This document shows, one piece after another, positions 25,620 through 34,374 of a stretch of 64,000 nucleotides of DNA. Position 1 is the stretch's first letter; every line of letters begins with the position of its first letter. Position numbers and translations under genes: made by a program. The stretch comes from JAFGRU01 sp016934985 (GTDB taxonomy: Bacteria; Desulfobacterota; Desulfuromonadia; Desulfuromonadales; JAAYDE01), in assembly GCA_963665045.2 (NCBI GenBank), contig CAXXJQ010000003.1:930001-994000 (forward strand), in the 5' to 3' direction. The notes beneath the pieces were generated by a model. That model saw only the letters and a list, made by a program, of their open reading frames with translations, was not told where the DNA came from and searched no databases.

Positions 25620-26411
25620 TTAAAAATTGCCCGCAATTTCGAGGAGAAGGTCAGGAAAATCACTGGTAATACCAGCTACACCTTGGGCCAGGAGCTTCTC
25701 CATATCTTCTTTTTTATTGACGGTCCAGACATGAATCTCAAGACCCATGACACGGGCGGCCTCAACCAGAGGTGGCGAGATCAGGGCCATACCTTTGTGA
25801 TACATGGGAAGGTGCAGGACTTCGCCGGGAACCATTTCCGGAGTTTCTCCCTTTTGTACCGAGAAGAAAAAGGCCCCTGCTTCCCCACTGCTGCAGCCGG
25901 TGGGAATCCCATGGCAGTGGCGGCGGATTCTCGGCATGACTTCATCCAGGCCTGAACCGATGAGGACCGCATCTTCCCTGCCGCTACGGCGAATGGAATC
26001 GAAGAGGACCATTTCAATTCCCGGGCTGTCATCCTTGATCTCAATGGTAAAAAAGGCTTTCGGAAAGGCTGTCAGCACCTCCTCCAGGGACGGGATAGTA
26101 ATGCCTTGGCCGCGGAAAGGAAAAGTCTGGCCGCCGTCCATAGAGAAGCCGAACCCGGCATCGAGGGTTTTGATCTCGGACAAGGTCATTTTTTTAATGG
26201 CGCGGGGGTTGCCACAGGTTCGTTGGCAGGTATCGTCGTGATGAACAACAAGCTGGTTGTCCCGGCTCAGCCAGACATCGAGTTCCAGATAAGAAACGCC
26301 GGTCTCCACAGCGGCCTGAAAGGCCATCAGAGTGTTTTCCGGATAACGTCCCGAAAAACCCCGGTGAGCGATGAGACGGGGCAGGGGATAGGTGAAAAAT
26401 CGTGTTTTCAT
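25620..26411 (-). CDS. glycerophosphodiester phosphodiesterase
   Basis: A 263-residue GDPD-fold (TIM barrel) enzyme that splits glycerophosphodiesters into glycerol-3-phosphate and an alcohol. The catalytic opening LIAHRGFSGRYPENTLMAF (near residues 14-32) has His and the Glu-Asn pair; ELDVWLSRD and VVHHDDTCQRTC supply the metal ligands and second His. HVWTVNKKEDMEKLLAQGV and GITSDFPD close the barrel. ATG 26411 was chosen because the family begins there; an upstream in-frame start adds 60 unlike residues. No signal peptide, so the enzyme is cytoplasmic. Confidence 0.9.
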   Translation of the reverse strand: MKTRFFTYPLPRLIAHRGFSGRYPENTLMAFQAAVETGVSYLELDVWLSRDNQLVVHHDDTCQRTCGNPRAIKKMTLSEIKTLDAGFGFSMDGGQTFPFRGQGITIPSLEEVLTAFPKAFFTIEIKDDSPGIEMVLFDSIRRSGREDAVLIGSGLDEVMPRIRRHCHGIPTGCSSGEAGAFFFSVQKGETPEMVPGEVLHLPMYHKGMALISPPLVEAARVMGLEIHVWTVNKKEDMEKLLAQGVAGITSDFPDLLLEIAGNF

Positions 26412-26505
26412 AGCGAACCCAAACTCCTCATCTGGCTTGCGGATAATCCTTCGACTGGGGAATGGAAATAGGGCTTTTATAGTAACATTAATTTTAAAAA
26501 ATTGG

Positions 26506-27816
26506 CTAGCCACTCTTCCCGTGGGGGTTTTCAGCAAGCTTCCGGCCTCGCTCGACGTCGACAGTTGCCAGGAGGAGGGCACCCATAACAAAGAAAAAGA
26601 TCAGAGCCAGGATGGCGAACCGGGTCGATTGGGTGATACCGGCGATGGTGGCAAAGGTTATGGGTCCCAGAATAGCGGCAAATTTAGAACTGATGGCGTA
26701 AAATCCGAAGAACTCGGCACTTTTCTGTTTTGGAATCATGGAGCCGTAGAGGGAGCGGCTCATGGCCTGGCTACCGCCGAGAATCAGGGCGACGACCAGG
26801 CCCAGAATCCAGAACTCGACGGCGTTGTTCATGAAAAAAGCGTATACCGTCAAGAGGGCAAAAAACAGCAGGCAGACCATGATGGCGGCTTTGGTGCTCC
26901 AGCGCACCGCTATGCGTTCGAAAAGCAGGGCTCCGGGAACGGCGACAAACTGAATCATAAGAAAGCAGCCGAGGATTCCGGCCTGGCTCATACCGAGTTC
27001 CTCTCTGCCGAAAACGGCAGAGACGACGATGATGGTCTGAATGCCATCATTGAAAAGCAGGAATGCCAGAAGAAAGCGCCAGAGATCACGGTAGGGACGG
27101 ATTTCCAGAAAGGTTCTGAAAAAGCCTCGCAGCCCCTTATGAACGGTTCCCGAGGGCTTGACAAAGCTGCTGTCTCGGACCCAGATAAAAGCCGGCAGGG
27201 CGAAGACCAACCACCATAGACCGGTTAACAGAAAACCGGCGCGGGTTGCCATGATTTTATCCGCCAGCCCAAAATACTCGGGGCTGTGAATCATGAAAAA
27301 GACGAGAAGAAGCACCAGGCCACCACCGGCATAACCCCAGGCAAAGCCGCGCGCGGAAAGTTTGTCGATTTCTTCCCCGGAAGCCAGCACCGGGAGAAAA
27401 GCATTGTAAAAGATATTGCCGCCGGCGAAACCGATGTCTCCCAGGGTAAAGAGAAAGGCCGCTGCCAGCCACTGACCGGGACCGACCAGGGCCAGCAGGC
27501 AGGTACCGAGAACGCCGATCAGACAAAAAATTATAAGCATCGGACGGCGCAGGTTGCGGGAGTCCGCAATAGCACCAAGGTAGGGGGCGAGAAGGGCTAC
27601 GAACAAGACAGACAGACTGACCGTGTAGCCCCAAAGGGAAGCGCCGTTAAGAGTGAAGCGGTACTCCCCAAGGGCAAAGGACGCTCCTCCGTCGGGAACC
27701 AGGGAGAGAAAATAGACGGGCAGGACTGCGGCCAGAACCACTGTGGCAAAGGCGGAATTGGCCCAGTCATAGGCACACCAGCCAAACCAGGCCAGTTTTT
27801 TTGAAGGAGTATTCAT
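26506..27816 (-). CDS. UMF1-family MFS transporter (Atg22-like)
   Basis: A 436-residue membrane protein with about 12 helices. The start WFGWCAYDWANSAFATVVL is a hallmark of the UMF1 (unidentified major facilitator 1, Atg22-like) family; GAIADSRNLRRPML is the loop-2-3 MFS motif. Later GNIFYNAFLPVLA and LGGSQAMSRSLYGSMIPK also match. Bacterial members are of uncertain substrate; the yeast relative exports amino acids from the vacuole. The ATG lies nine bases past the stop of the DsbC-like gene, with GGAGG between, so the two form an operon read from 28589. Confidence 0.88.
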   Translation of the reverse strand: MNTPSKKLAWFGWCAYDWANSAFATVVLAAVLPVYFLSLVPDGGASFALGEYRFTLNGASLWGYTVSLSVLFVALLAPYLGAIADSRNLRRPMLIIFCLIGVLGTCLLALVGPGQWLAAAFLFTLGDIGFAGGNIFYNAFLPVLASGEEIDKLSARGFAWGYAGGGLVLLLVFFMIHSPEYFGLADKIMATRAGFLLTGLWWLVFALPAFIWVRDSSFVKPSGTVHKGLRGFFRTFLEIRPYRDLWRFLLAFLLFNDGIQTIIVVSAVFGREELGMSQAGILGCFLMIQFVAVPGALLFERIAVRWSTKAAIMVCLLFFALLTVYAFFMNNAVEFWILGLVVALILGGSQAMSRSLYGSMIPKQKSAEFFGFYAISSKFAAILGPITFATIAGITQSTRFAILALIFFFVMGALLLATVDVERGRKLAENPHGKSG

Positions 27817-27824
27817 CCCTCCAC

Positions 27825-28589
27825 TTAGGGTTTACCCGGAGTGGGTTTTGCGTCTTCGGTCTTTTCCGGCTTCTGTGGTTGAAGCAGCTGGGTGATCAGC
27901 CGCAGATTGCTGCCGGAAACATAAGTGCCGTTGATCCAGTAGCTGGGTGTGCTGTTGACTCCCAGTCCTTCAAGGGCTTTACCCTGACGTTCGAGCCAGC
28001 CGTTGTCCTTGAATTCAGGGAGAGGGGCCTTGTCATACTTGCCGGAGAAAACTTCTTCATAGGCGGCCTGGGGATTTTTCGCCGAGAGGATGTACTGAGC
28101 TTTGGCCCTGGCCTTGGGATGGATATTCAAGGGCATGAGAAATACATAGCGGGTTACGTCTTTCCGCCCGGCAAAGAAACCGGAACCTCTACGACAGTAG
28201 GAGCAGTCGGGGTCGGTTACTTCAATGACCTTATTGGGACCGGCGCCGATTTTCAAGCCCTGCTCAAGAGGGAGTCTGGCGGCCCGTGCCGCCATAATCT
28301 CTTCTATGCGCTTTTTGGTCAGATTTGTCTTGCTTGGGGAGTAGAGGTCGCCGACAAGAACGTGCCCGGTAGCCGGTGCAAAATAAAGAATGCGATCACC
28401 GGAAACGACTTCCAGTATGCCGGGTATAGGGGCGTTCTCAACGGAATCGACACGCATATCGGGAAAGAATCTGTGCAGTTTTTGAGTGGCTTCCACCAAA
28501 TCTGAAGCTTGATTGTCAGCTGACGCCTGGGAAACGGCAAGAGTCAGGAAAACAAGCAATAATAGAAATTTCGAAAAAAAACCTTTCAT
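27825..28589 (-). CDS. DsbC-family thiol-disulfide isomerase, exported
   Basis: A 254-residue periplasmic protein. A signal peptide (MKGFFSKFLLLLVFLTLAVS) precedes a DsbC-like N-terminal domain with PIPGILEVVSGDRILYF and a thioredoxin-fold domain holding CSYC in DPDCSYCRRG (near residues 127-136). The cis-Pro stretch reads NSTPSYWINGTYVSG. In E. coli DsbC corrects wrong disulfides and dimerises through the N-terminal domain; the same job is inferred. The C-terminal tail is Pro/Lys rich. GGGAG precedes the ATG. The MFS gene follows nine bases later; a functional link between them is not obvious. Confidence 0.85.
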   Translation of the reverse strand: MKGFFSKFLLLLVFLTLAVSQASADNQASDLVEATQKLHRFFPDMRVDSVENAPIPGILEVVSGDRILYFAPATGHVLVGDLYSPSKTNLTKKRIEEIMAARAARLPLEQGLKIGAGPNKVIEVTDPDCSYCRRGSGFFAGRKDVTRYVFLMPLNIHPKARAKAQYILSAKNPQAAYEEVFSGKYDKAPLPEFKDNGWLERQGKALEGLGVNSTPSYWINGTYVSGSNLRLITQLLQPQKPEKTEDAKPTPGKP

Positions 28590-28625
28590 GTTTTTCTCCC
28601 GTTTAAAGCTGTTGAATTCGGTTTG

Positions 28626-30833
28626 TCAGGCACATTCCGAGTAACCGCAGGCGTGGCAGACCATACAGCCCCCTTCATGTTCGACAGGCCCGCCACAGTC
28701 GGGACAGGCCCCGCCATTGACAATGTTCACTGCCATTGTATCACCTTTTAAGAGGCTGTGGTTCTGAATAGCTTTGGCCACGGCGTCGGCACATGAGGTG
28801 ATACGGTTTTCCCCGAACCCCGCATGCTTATGGCAGCTGATGCCGATGAGCTGTTTAACGGCTTGACGCGCCTGAACGCCGCTTCGCCAGGCCAGCGAAA
28901 CCAGGCGGCCTATGGCTTCGCACTGTGAGGCCGCGCAGCCGCCGGCCTTGCCCATGGTGGTGAAAAGTTCGAACAGGCCGTCGCTGTCCTCATTGATGGT
29001 GACGTAAAGAGGGCCGCAGCCGGTTTCCATCTGGTAGGTAGTCCCGGAAAGAGCTCGCGGGCGCTCGCGTTTATGGCCGACCTTGCCTTTTTCCAGGGGG
29101 ATCTGCTTCTCGGCTTTGCCGGAGACGCTCAGGACCTGCTGGTCCCTGGAGCCATCACGGTAGATGGTAACTCCCTTGCAACCTTCATGATAAGCAAGAC
29201 GGTAGACCTGGGCGACATCTTCCTGCGTGGCGCTGCCAGGAAAGTTGACAGTTTTGGAGACGGCGTTGTCGGTGTGGCGCTGGAAAGCAGCCTGCATGTG
29301 GATGTGATCTTCAGGTGTAATGTCATGGGCGGTAACAAATATTTTGCGGATGTCCTCGGGGATTTCATCCATGTGGTGGACGGTCCCCGTTTCGGCGATT
29401 TTTTTCATCAGTTCGGGGGAATAAAAACCCCGCTCCCTGGCCATTCTTTCGAAAATCGGGTGAACCTCCACCAAGGTGTCATTGTCGAGAACCTGGCGAA
29501 CATAAGAAACCGCAAAGAGCGGCTCGATACCGCTTGAAGTATTGGCAATGATGGAGATGGTTCCGGTCGGAGCAATGGTGGTGCTGGTGGCATTGCGGAC
29601 CGCTTTTTCGCCTTTGCGTTGGAAAAGACTTCCCTCGAAATTGGGAAAGGGACCTCTCTCTTCGGCCAGTTTCCTGGAAACAGCCTTTGACTCCTGAGTA
29701 ATGAACTCCATGAGGGTTTCGCCGAGTTCGAGGGCTTCCGGACTGTTGTAGGGAATGCCCAGGAGGATAAGCATGTCGGCCCAGCCCATGATGCCGAGGC
29801 CGATCTTGCGATTGGCCTGGGTCATCTCGGCGATCTGGGGGAGGGGGTAGTTGTTGACCTCGATGACGTTGTCCAGAAAACGGCAGGCGATGCCCACTGC
29901 ATTGCGGAGCTTGTCCCAATCGACTTCCCCTTTTGAAGTCACCATGTGGGCAAGGTTGATGGAGCCGAGGTTGCAGGATTCGAAGGGGAGGAGGGGCTGT
30001 TCACCGCAGGGATTGGTGGCCTCGATTTCACCGACCTGGGGTGTGGGGTTGTCGCGGTTGAGGCGGTCGAGAAAGATGATGCCGGGCTCTCCGTTGGTCC
30101 AGGCCATTTCCACGATTTGATGAAAAACCTTGCGGGCCGGAAGCTGTTTGACATTTTCTCCGGTGCGGGGATTGATAATGCTGTAATCCTCATCTTTTTC
30201 CACCGCCTCCATAAAAGCCTCGGTTACCCCGACGGAGATGTTGAAGTTGGTCAGGACGGTGGTGTCCCGTTTGGCCATGATGAAGTCCATGATATCGGGA
30301 TGATCGACCCGCAAAATGCCCATGTTGGCGCCGCGCCGGGTTCCCCCCTGTTTGATGGTTTCGGTGGCGGCATCAAAAACCCGCATGAAAGAAATAGGAC
30401 CGGAAGAGACCCCTTTGGTGGAAAGAACCACGTCCCGGGCCGGACGAACACGGCTGAAGGAAAAGCCGGTGCCGCCACCGCTCTTGTGGATCAGGGCGGT
30501 CTGTTTGATGGCCTCGAAGATGCTTTCCATGGAATCTTCTACCGGCAGGACAAAGCAGGCTGACAGCTGTCCCAGTTCCCGCCCGGCATTCATAAGGGTC
30601 GGGGAGTTGGGCAGAAAATCGAGGGATACCATGAGATCATAAAACGCCTGCTCCATCTCCCGACTTTTTTTCGTTCCGTCAAATTTTGCCTCCGCATCGG
30701 CAATGGCCTTGGCGACGCGGCGGAACATCTCTTCGGGGCTTTCAAGAACTTTTCCCTCGGAATCGCGCTTCAGATAGCGTCTTTCGAGGACGGTTTTCGC
30801 ATTGGGGGAAAGGTCCGGTACACTGGTTTTCAT
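28626..30833 (-). CDS. nrdJ: adenosylcobalamin-dependent (class II) ribonucleoside-diphosphate reductase
   Basis: The 735-residue enzyme makes deoxyribonucleotides with coenzyme B12 as radical source, so it works with or without oxygen. Recognisable parts: the early redox Cys in GQLSACFVLPVEDS, GGGTGFSFSRVRP, the catalytic NPCGEQPLLPFESCNLGS (Asn, Cys, Glu), APTGTISIIANTSSGIEP, and the C-terminal repeat of CxxC zinc-like motifs (CPDCGG and CMVCHACGYSEC) typical of the short cobalamin-type enzyme. AAGGGAT is placed before the ATG. No class I or III reductase is in the window. Two NrdR-box-like palindromes lie just upstream. Confidence 0.95.
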   Translation of the reverse strand: MKTSVPDLSPNAKTVLERRYLKRDSEGKVLESPEEMFRRVAKAIADAEAKFDGTKKSREMEQAFYDLMVSLDFLPNSPTLMNAGRELGQLSACFVLPVEDSMESIFEAIKQTALIHKSGGGTGFSFSRVRPARDVVLSTKGVSSGPISFMRVFDAATETIKQGGTRRGANMGILRVDHPDIMDFIMAKRDTTVLTNFNISVGVTEAFMEAVEKDEDYSIINPRTGENVKQLPARKVFHQIVEMAWTNGEPGIIFLDRLNRDNPTPQVGEIEATNPCGEQPLLPFESCNLGSINLAHMVTSKGEVDWDKLRNAVGIACRFLDNVIEVNNYPLPQIAEMTQANRKIGLGIMGWADMLILLGIPYNSPEALELGETLMEFITQESKAVSRKLAEERGPFPNFEGSLFQRKGEKAVRNATSTTIAPTGTISIIANTSSGIEPLFAVSYVRQVLDNDTLVEVHPIFERMARERGFYSPELMKKIAETGTVHHMDEIPEDIRKIFVTAHDITPEDHIHMQAAFQRHTDNAVSKTVNFPGSATQEDVAQVYRLAYHEGCKGVTIYRDGSRDQQVLSVSGKAEKQIPLEKGKVGHKRERPRALSGTTYQMETGCGPLYVTINEDSDGLFELFTTMGKAGGCAASQCEAIGRLVSLAWRSGVQARQAVKQLIGISCHKHAGFGENRITSCADAVAKAIQNHSLLKGDTMAVNIVNGGACPDCGGPVEHEGGCMVCHACGYSECA

Positions 30834-30877
30834 GGTTTTATCCCTTAAGGTTAGGTTTCAATTTCTCTGGGTGAAAA

Positions 30878-30926
30878 ACCACATAAAGTATGGTCCCGAA
30901 AATAAAACCACAATATCTAGTAGGTG
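30878..30926. promoter_or_regulatory. paired NrdR-box-like palindromes upstream of nrdJ
   Basis: ACCACATAAAGTATGGT (30878-30894) and ACCACAATATCTAGTAGGT (30907-30925) both resemble the NrdR operator (ACACWANATRTWGTGT), the second one better (12 of 16). Their centres are about 29 bases apart, close to the three-helix-turn spacing usual for NrdR pairs, and 45-90 bases upstream of the nrdJ start. No other elements were seen in 30834-31138. Confidence 0.45.
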
Positions 30927-31138
30927 TCAAGCTGTCTGATGACTGTCTAAAATCTTCCAGGGCACCCTGGCAAAGATTCTTTTTCCCATGGTCACCTGAA
31001 AACCATAGACCCGGCCCGACAATTTTTTTTTCATCTCCCGATAAAAAGGTAAAATTTAAGTAAGTTGTAGCATCTTTTTCAGCGGACACCATGGATAAGA
31101 TTTGATGAAAACCCAGGTTGCATAAAATTGGAAATTCG

Positions 31139-32782
31139 ATGGCCGGAAAACTCAACTTTACAATTGGCCGCTTGCTTGAGGATACAGCCCGGCGTTGCCC
31201 CGGAAACGAAGCCCTGGTCTATCCCGACCGGAAACTGTGTTACAGCTACCAGGCATTGAACGCGGCCTGCGACCGCTTAGCCAAGGGTCTGATGGCTCTC
31301 GGCATTAAAAAGGGGGAGCATGTGGCCATCTGGGCCACCAATGTTCCGGAGTGGGTGCTCCTCCAGTTTGCAACGGCTAAAATCGGCGCTGTATTAGTAA
31401 CAATCAACACCCTCTACAAAAGCCGGGAGCTGGAATACATTTTGAGACAATCCGAAGCCACCACCCTTTTCATGATCAGGGGGTTCAAAGACACCAATTA
31501 CATCGATACTTTTCTTCAGATCGCTCCAGGTTTCCTGGACAAAGATTTGGATTGTTCCTCAACTGAAAGCCTTCCGTTTCTGCAGCGTGCAATTTTCATC
31601 GGGGATGAAACCCCGCAAGGCATGATGAATTTTGCCCAGATCGGGAAGCTGGGCCAACGCGTAACCGATCAGGAATATGGCGCCCGCCAAGCCCAACTTA
31701 ATGAGCAGGATGTTATCAACATGCAGTATACTTCAGGGACCACGGGTTTCCCAAAAGGGGTGATGCTGAGCCATTACAATATCATCAACAACGCTTTCAG
31801 CATCGGGGAATGCATGAAATTCACTGAGTCAGACCGGCTTTGCATTCCCGTCCCGTTTTTCCATTGTTTTGGTTGCGTTCTCGGTGTCCTGGCCTGTGTC
31901 ACTCACGGTTCCGCCATGGTGCCGGTCGAGGCTTTTAAAGCGGACAAGGTTCTCCAGACCATTGAGGCAGGTAAATGCACAGCCGTTCATGGTGTGCCGA
32001 CCATGTTCATCGCCGAACTGGAGGAACCGGACTTCCATCGTTTTGACCTTTCCAGCCTGCGCACCGGTATCATGGCCGGGGCCCCCTGTCCCATGGAAAT
32101 CATGCGCAGGGTCATGACAGAAATGCACGCCAATGAAATTACCATTGCTTACGGGTTGACTGAAGCATCGCCGGTCATCACCCAGTCGAGGACCGATGAC
32201 TCGGTTGAAATCCGGGTCACAACAGTCGGCAGAGCCTTGCCGGATGTCGAAGTGAAAATTGTCGATATCGATACCGGCAGGGAGTTGCCGCCGGGCCGCC
32301 AGGGGGAACTTTGGACCCGCGGTTATCTGGTCATGAAAGGCTATTTCCACATGCCGGAGGAAACCGCAACGGCCATAGACCAGGCCGGCTGGCTTCATAC
32401 CGGCGACCTGGCCATCATGGATGAGAAAGGTTACTGCCGGATTACCGGCAGGCTCAAGGACATGATTATCCGCGGCGGCGAAAATATATACCCGCGCGAA
32501 ATTGAAGAGTACCTCTACACCCACCCGAAAATTATGGACGTTCAGGTTTTCGGCGTTCCCGATAATAAATACGGGGAACAGGTCATGGCAGCAATCAAAC
32601 TGCATGCTGGAGTAAAAGCAACGGCAGAGGAAATCCGGGAATTCTGTCGCGGGAGGATAGCCAATCACAAAATCCCGATTTACGTAACTTTTGTCGACGA
32701 TTATCCCATGACTGCCAGCGGCAAGGTCCAGAAATTCAAGCTGCGGGAAAGGGCTGTTCGCGAGCTAAACCTTTTGACATAG
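31139..32782 (+). CDS. AMP-binding acyl-CoA synthetase (FadD-like, ACSF2 type)
   Basis: A 547-residue adenylate-forming ligase that activates a fatty acid with ATP and joins it to CoA. The P-loop motif YTSGTTGFPKGVM (near 199-211), YGLTEASPV, the hinge GWLHTGDLAIMDEKGYCRITGRLKDMIIRGG split over residues about 420-450, ENIYPREIEE, and the catalytic Lys in TASGKVQKFKL at the end are all present. The start is ATG 31139 with TTGGAA upstream; a TTG seven codons earlier is weaker. Medium- or long-chain fatty acids are the probable substrate, which cannot be settled by eye. A small gene follows after 55 bases. Confidence 0.88.
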   Translation: MAGKLNFTIGRLLEDTARRCPGNEALVYPDRKLCYSYQALNAACDRLAKGLMALGIKKGEHVAIWATNVPEWVLLQFATAKIGAVLVTINTLYKSRELEYILRQSEATTLFMIRGFKDTNYIDTFLQIAPGFLDKDLDCSSTESLPFLQRAIFIGDETPQGMMNFAQIGKLGQRVTDQEYGARQAQLNEQDVINMQYTSGTTGFPKGVMLSHYNIINNAFSIGECMKFTESDRLCIPVPFFHCFGCVLGVLACVTHGSAMVPVEAFKADKVLQTIEAGKCTAVHGVPTMFIAELEEPDFHRFDLSSLRTGIMAGAPCPMEIMRRVMTEMHANEITIAYGLTEASPVITQSRTDDSVEIRVTTVGRALPDVEVKIVDIDTGRELPPGRQGELWTRGYLVMKGYFHMPEETATAIDQAGWLHTGDLAIMDEKGYCRITGRLKDMIIRGGENIYPREIEEYLYTHPKIMDVQVFGVPDNKYGEQVMAAIKLHAGVKATAEEIREFCRGRIANHKIPIYVTFVDDYPMTASGKVQKFKLRERAVRELNLLT

Positions 32783-32837
32783 GTTTGAAAATTAACTGGC
32801 CGCTTTTCTTCATTTTTTAATGAAAGGGTAGGTGAAT

Positions 32838-33113
32838 ATGTCAGAGAAAATGACAGTGAAAGGAAAAATTGTGGAAGCGGAATCCCTGGTCGGCGAGAAG
32901 CCATCCTCTAACGCAGGGCTCTATCTGAAAATGAAGGACGGGGAACGGCTGGCGCTGGTGGCCGGGAGCATGGAAGCCCAGGTTCCGGCAGATATTCTGC
33001 ATCGCCAAAGCCGGCCGGCATTTGAGGAATTTCTCGGCAGGACCGTCGAATGCAGTGGTTTAATCAGCGGCCATACGCTCTGGGACGCCAGGGTTGAAGA
33101 AACATCAGGTTGA
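32838..33113 (+). CDS. small hypothetical protein
   Basis: A 91-residue soluble protein not recognised. It is rich in beta-strand-like patterns (MTVKGKIVEAESLV, GLYLKMKDGERLALVAG, TVECSGLISGHTLWDARVE), consistent with a small barrel of the OB type. ATG 32838 follows GGGTAGG; a GTG two codons earlier is in frame but less likely. It lies 55 bases after the acyl-CoA ligase in the same direction and may share its message. No cysteine pairs or metal motifs are seen. Confidence 0.6.
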   Translation: MSEKMTVKGKIVEAESLVGEKPSSNAGLYLKMKDGERLALVAGSMEAQVPADILHRQSRPAFEEFLGRTVECSGLISGHTLWDARVEETSG

Positions 33114-33187
33114 TTTATAGCTGTTTCCGTGAGCTATGACCGGGCAATAGCACAAGTCATTGACCTGCCTGAGCATTCCAAAAATCA

Positions 33188-33275
33188 CTGACGAACCCAT
33201 GGGTGCGCCTTGAGATTTTTGAAACACTTTTTCAGGCCAGGCACTGACATTCTTTTCCCGCCCCTGCCCCACGAA
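33188..33275 (+). repeat. left arm of an 88-bp imperfect inverted repeat around pncA
   Basis: This stretch, starting CTGACGAACCCATGGGTGCG and running through CAGGCCAGGCACT, matches the reverse complement of 33976-34064 at about 80 percent of positions. It ends one base before the pncA stop codon. The match includes a palindromic ACCCATGGGT core near the outer end. Confidence 0.75.
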
Positions 33276-33276
33276 T

Positions 33277-33921
33277 TCAGGTAATATCTCCCGGGGAGAT
33301 AAACAAAATCCCCAGTTCCTTCATTCCTTGTTCGGCGGTTTGGACTGACTCCGGTGCGATTCCTCTGCATAGATCCGGAAGCACGCAGGTTTCAAAACCT
33401 TTTTTTGCCCCATCCATGGCAGACCAGGCGACGCAGTAATCAAGGGCCAGCCCGCAGATGAATATTCTTTTCAGGCCGGCATTCTCCAAGTATCCAGCCA
33501 GGCCCGTTTCGGTTTTCTGATCGTTCTCAGTAAAGGCGGAATAGCTGTCGACTGATCGGTGGAGTCCTTTCCTGAGGATAAGATGGGCCTTGCCTGTGTC
33601 GAGCTGGGAGCTGAAAGCCGCGCCTGTGGTTTCCCGGACACAGTGGTCCGGCCAAAGGACCGGGCCGATGCCCGCAATACCTTCAATAGGATCGAAAGAA
33701 TTTTTCCCCGGGTGTTGGCTGGCAAATGAGAGATGATTGGAAGGGTGCCAGTCCTGGGTGAGGATAACACGGCCTCCGAGGGCGCTGAATTTCTTCATCA
33801 AGTGGTTGACATTTGGGATAATCTGATCTCCCTCAGGAACAGCCAGGGTGCCGCCCGGAAGAAAATCGTTCTGGATGTCTACGACAATCAAAGCATCGGT
33901 AGTTTTTATTGAAAAGCCCAT
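33277..33921 (-). CDS. pncA: nicotinamidase / isochorismatase-family amidase
   Basis: A 214-residue enzyme that turns nicotinamide into nicotinate for NAD salvage. The catalytic triad is visible: Asp in ALIVVDIQNDFLPGG (near 10-22), Lys in LILRKGLH (near 110), and Cys in ICGLALDYCVAWSA (near 150-160). The metal-site segment is TQDWHPSNHLSF. Start ATG 33921 has AGAGGTG upstream; the longer upstream frame runs into the right inverted-repeat arm and is not coding. The gene stands alone between two long inverted repeats, which is unusual for this housekeeping enzyme and suggests it may be a mobile or invertible unit. Confidence 0.92.
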   Translation of the reverse strand: MGFSIKTTDALIVVDIQNDFLPGGTLAVPEGDQIIPNVNHLMKKFSALGGRVILTQDWHPSNHLSFASQHPGKNSFDPIEGIAGIGPVLWPDHCVRETTGAAFSSQLDTGKAHLILRKGLHRSVDSYSAFTENDQKTETGLAGYLENAGLKRIFICGLALDYCVAWSAMDGAKKGFETCVLPDLCRGIAPESVQTAEQGMKELGILFISPGDIT

Positions 33922-34374
33922 ATTCACACCTCTTTTAATCCTTCCTTCACCGCGAAAATGTTTTTTGCCGCCGCCATCCGTGGGACGGGGGTGGGAAACA
34001 AGTGTAAGTGCCTGGCCTGAATAAGGATTCAAAAAATCTTAAGGCGCACCCATAGGTTTGTCGGCTGTTTTCGCAATGTACAGGAGGGGCCATAACTTGA
34101 GTTTTGCCTGATCATAACCAACGAATGCAAGTGCTAGTATAGCAAAACAGTCAAACATTCTATTATTAAAAATTTATGCATCTTCCCCATATGCCGGGAT
34201 ATGTCTGTTTTTTCGGGTTCCGGCGGTGCATTAACTTAAGCTGGTAATTGAGAAACATCTGCGGGGTGATATAAATTAACAGATACGGTGGTTTAATGGT
34301 TTCTGATTAAAAATCGCCGTAAAAAGCCCGGCCGGATTTTCGTTTTAAAACAACCATCCCGAAAGTGAGGGGAA
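33922..34374. other. gene-free stretch between pncA and the dehydrogenase gene
   Basis: Holds the right inverted-repeat arm and probable divergent promoters. An AGGAGGGG at 34080-34087 is followed by no open frame of useful length. Nothing else supported. Confidence 0.4.
33976..34064 (-). repeat. right arm of the 88-bp imperfect inverted repeat around pncA
   Basis: Read on the minus strand it begins CCGACAAACCTATGGGTGCG, matching the left arm (33188-33275). It lies 55 bases upstream of the pncA start. Confidence 0.75.

Noticed and set aside
34080..34130. Small gene after AGGAGGGG in the pncA-dehydrogenase gap
   Set aside because: No open frame of useful length follows the site.
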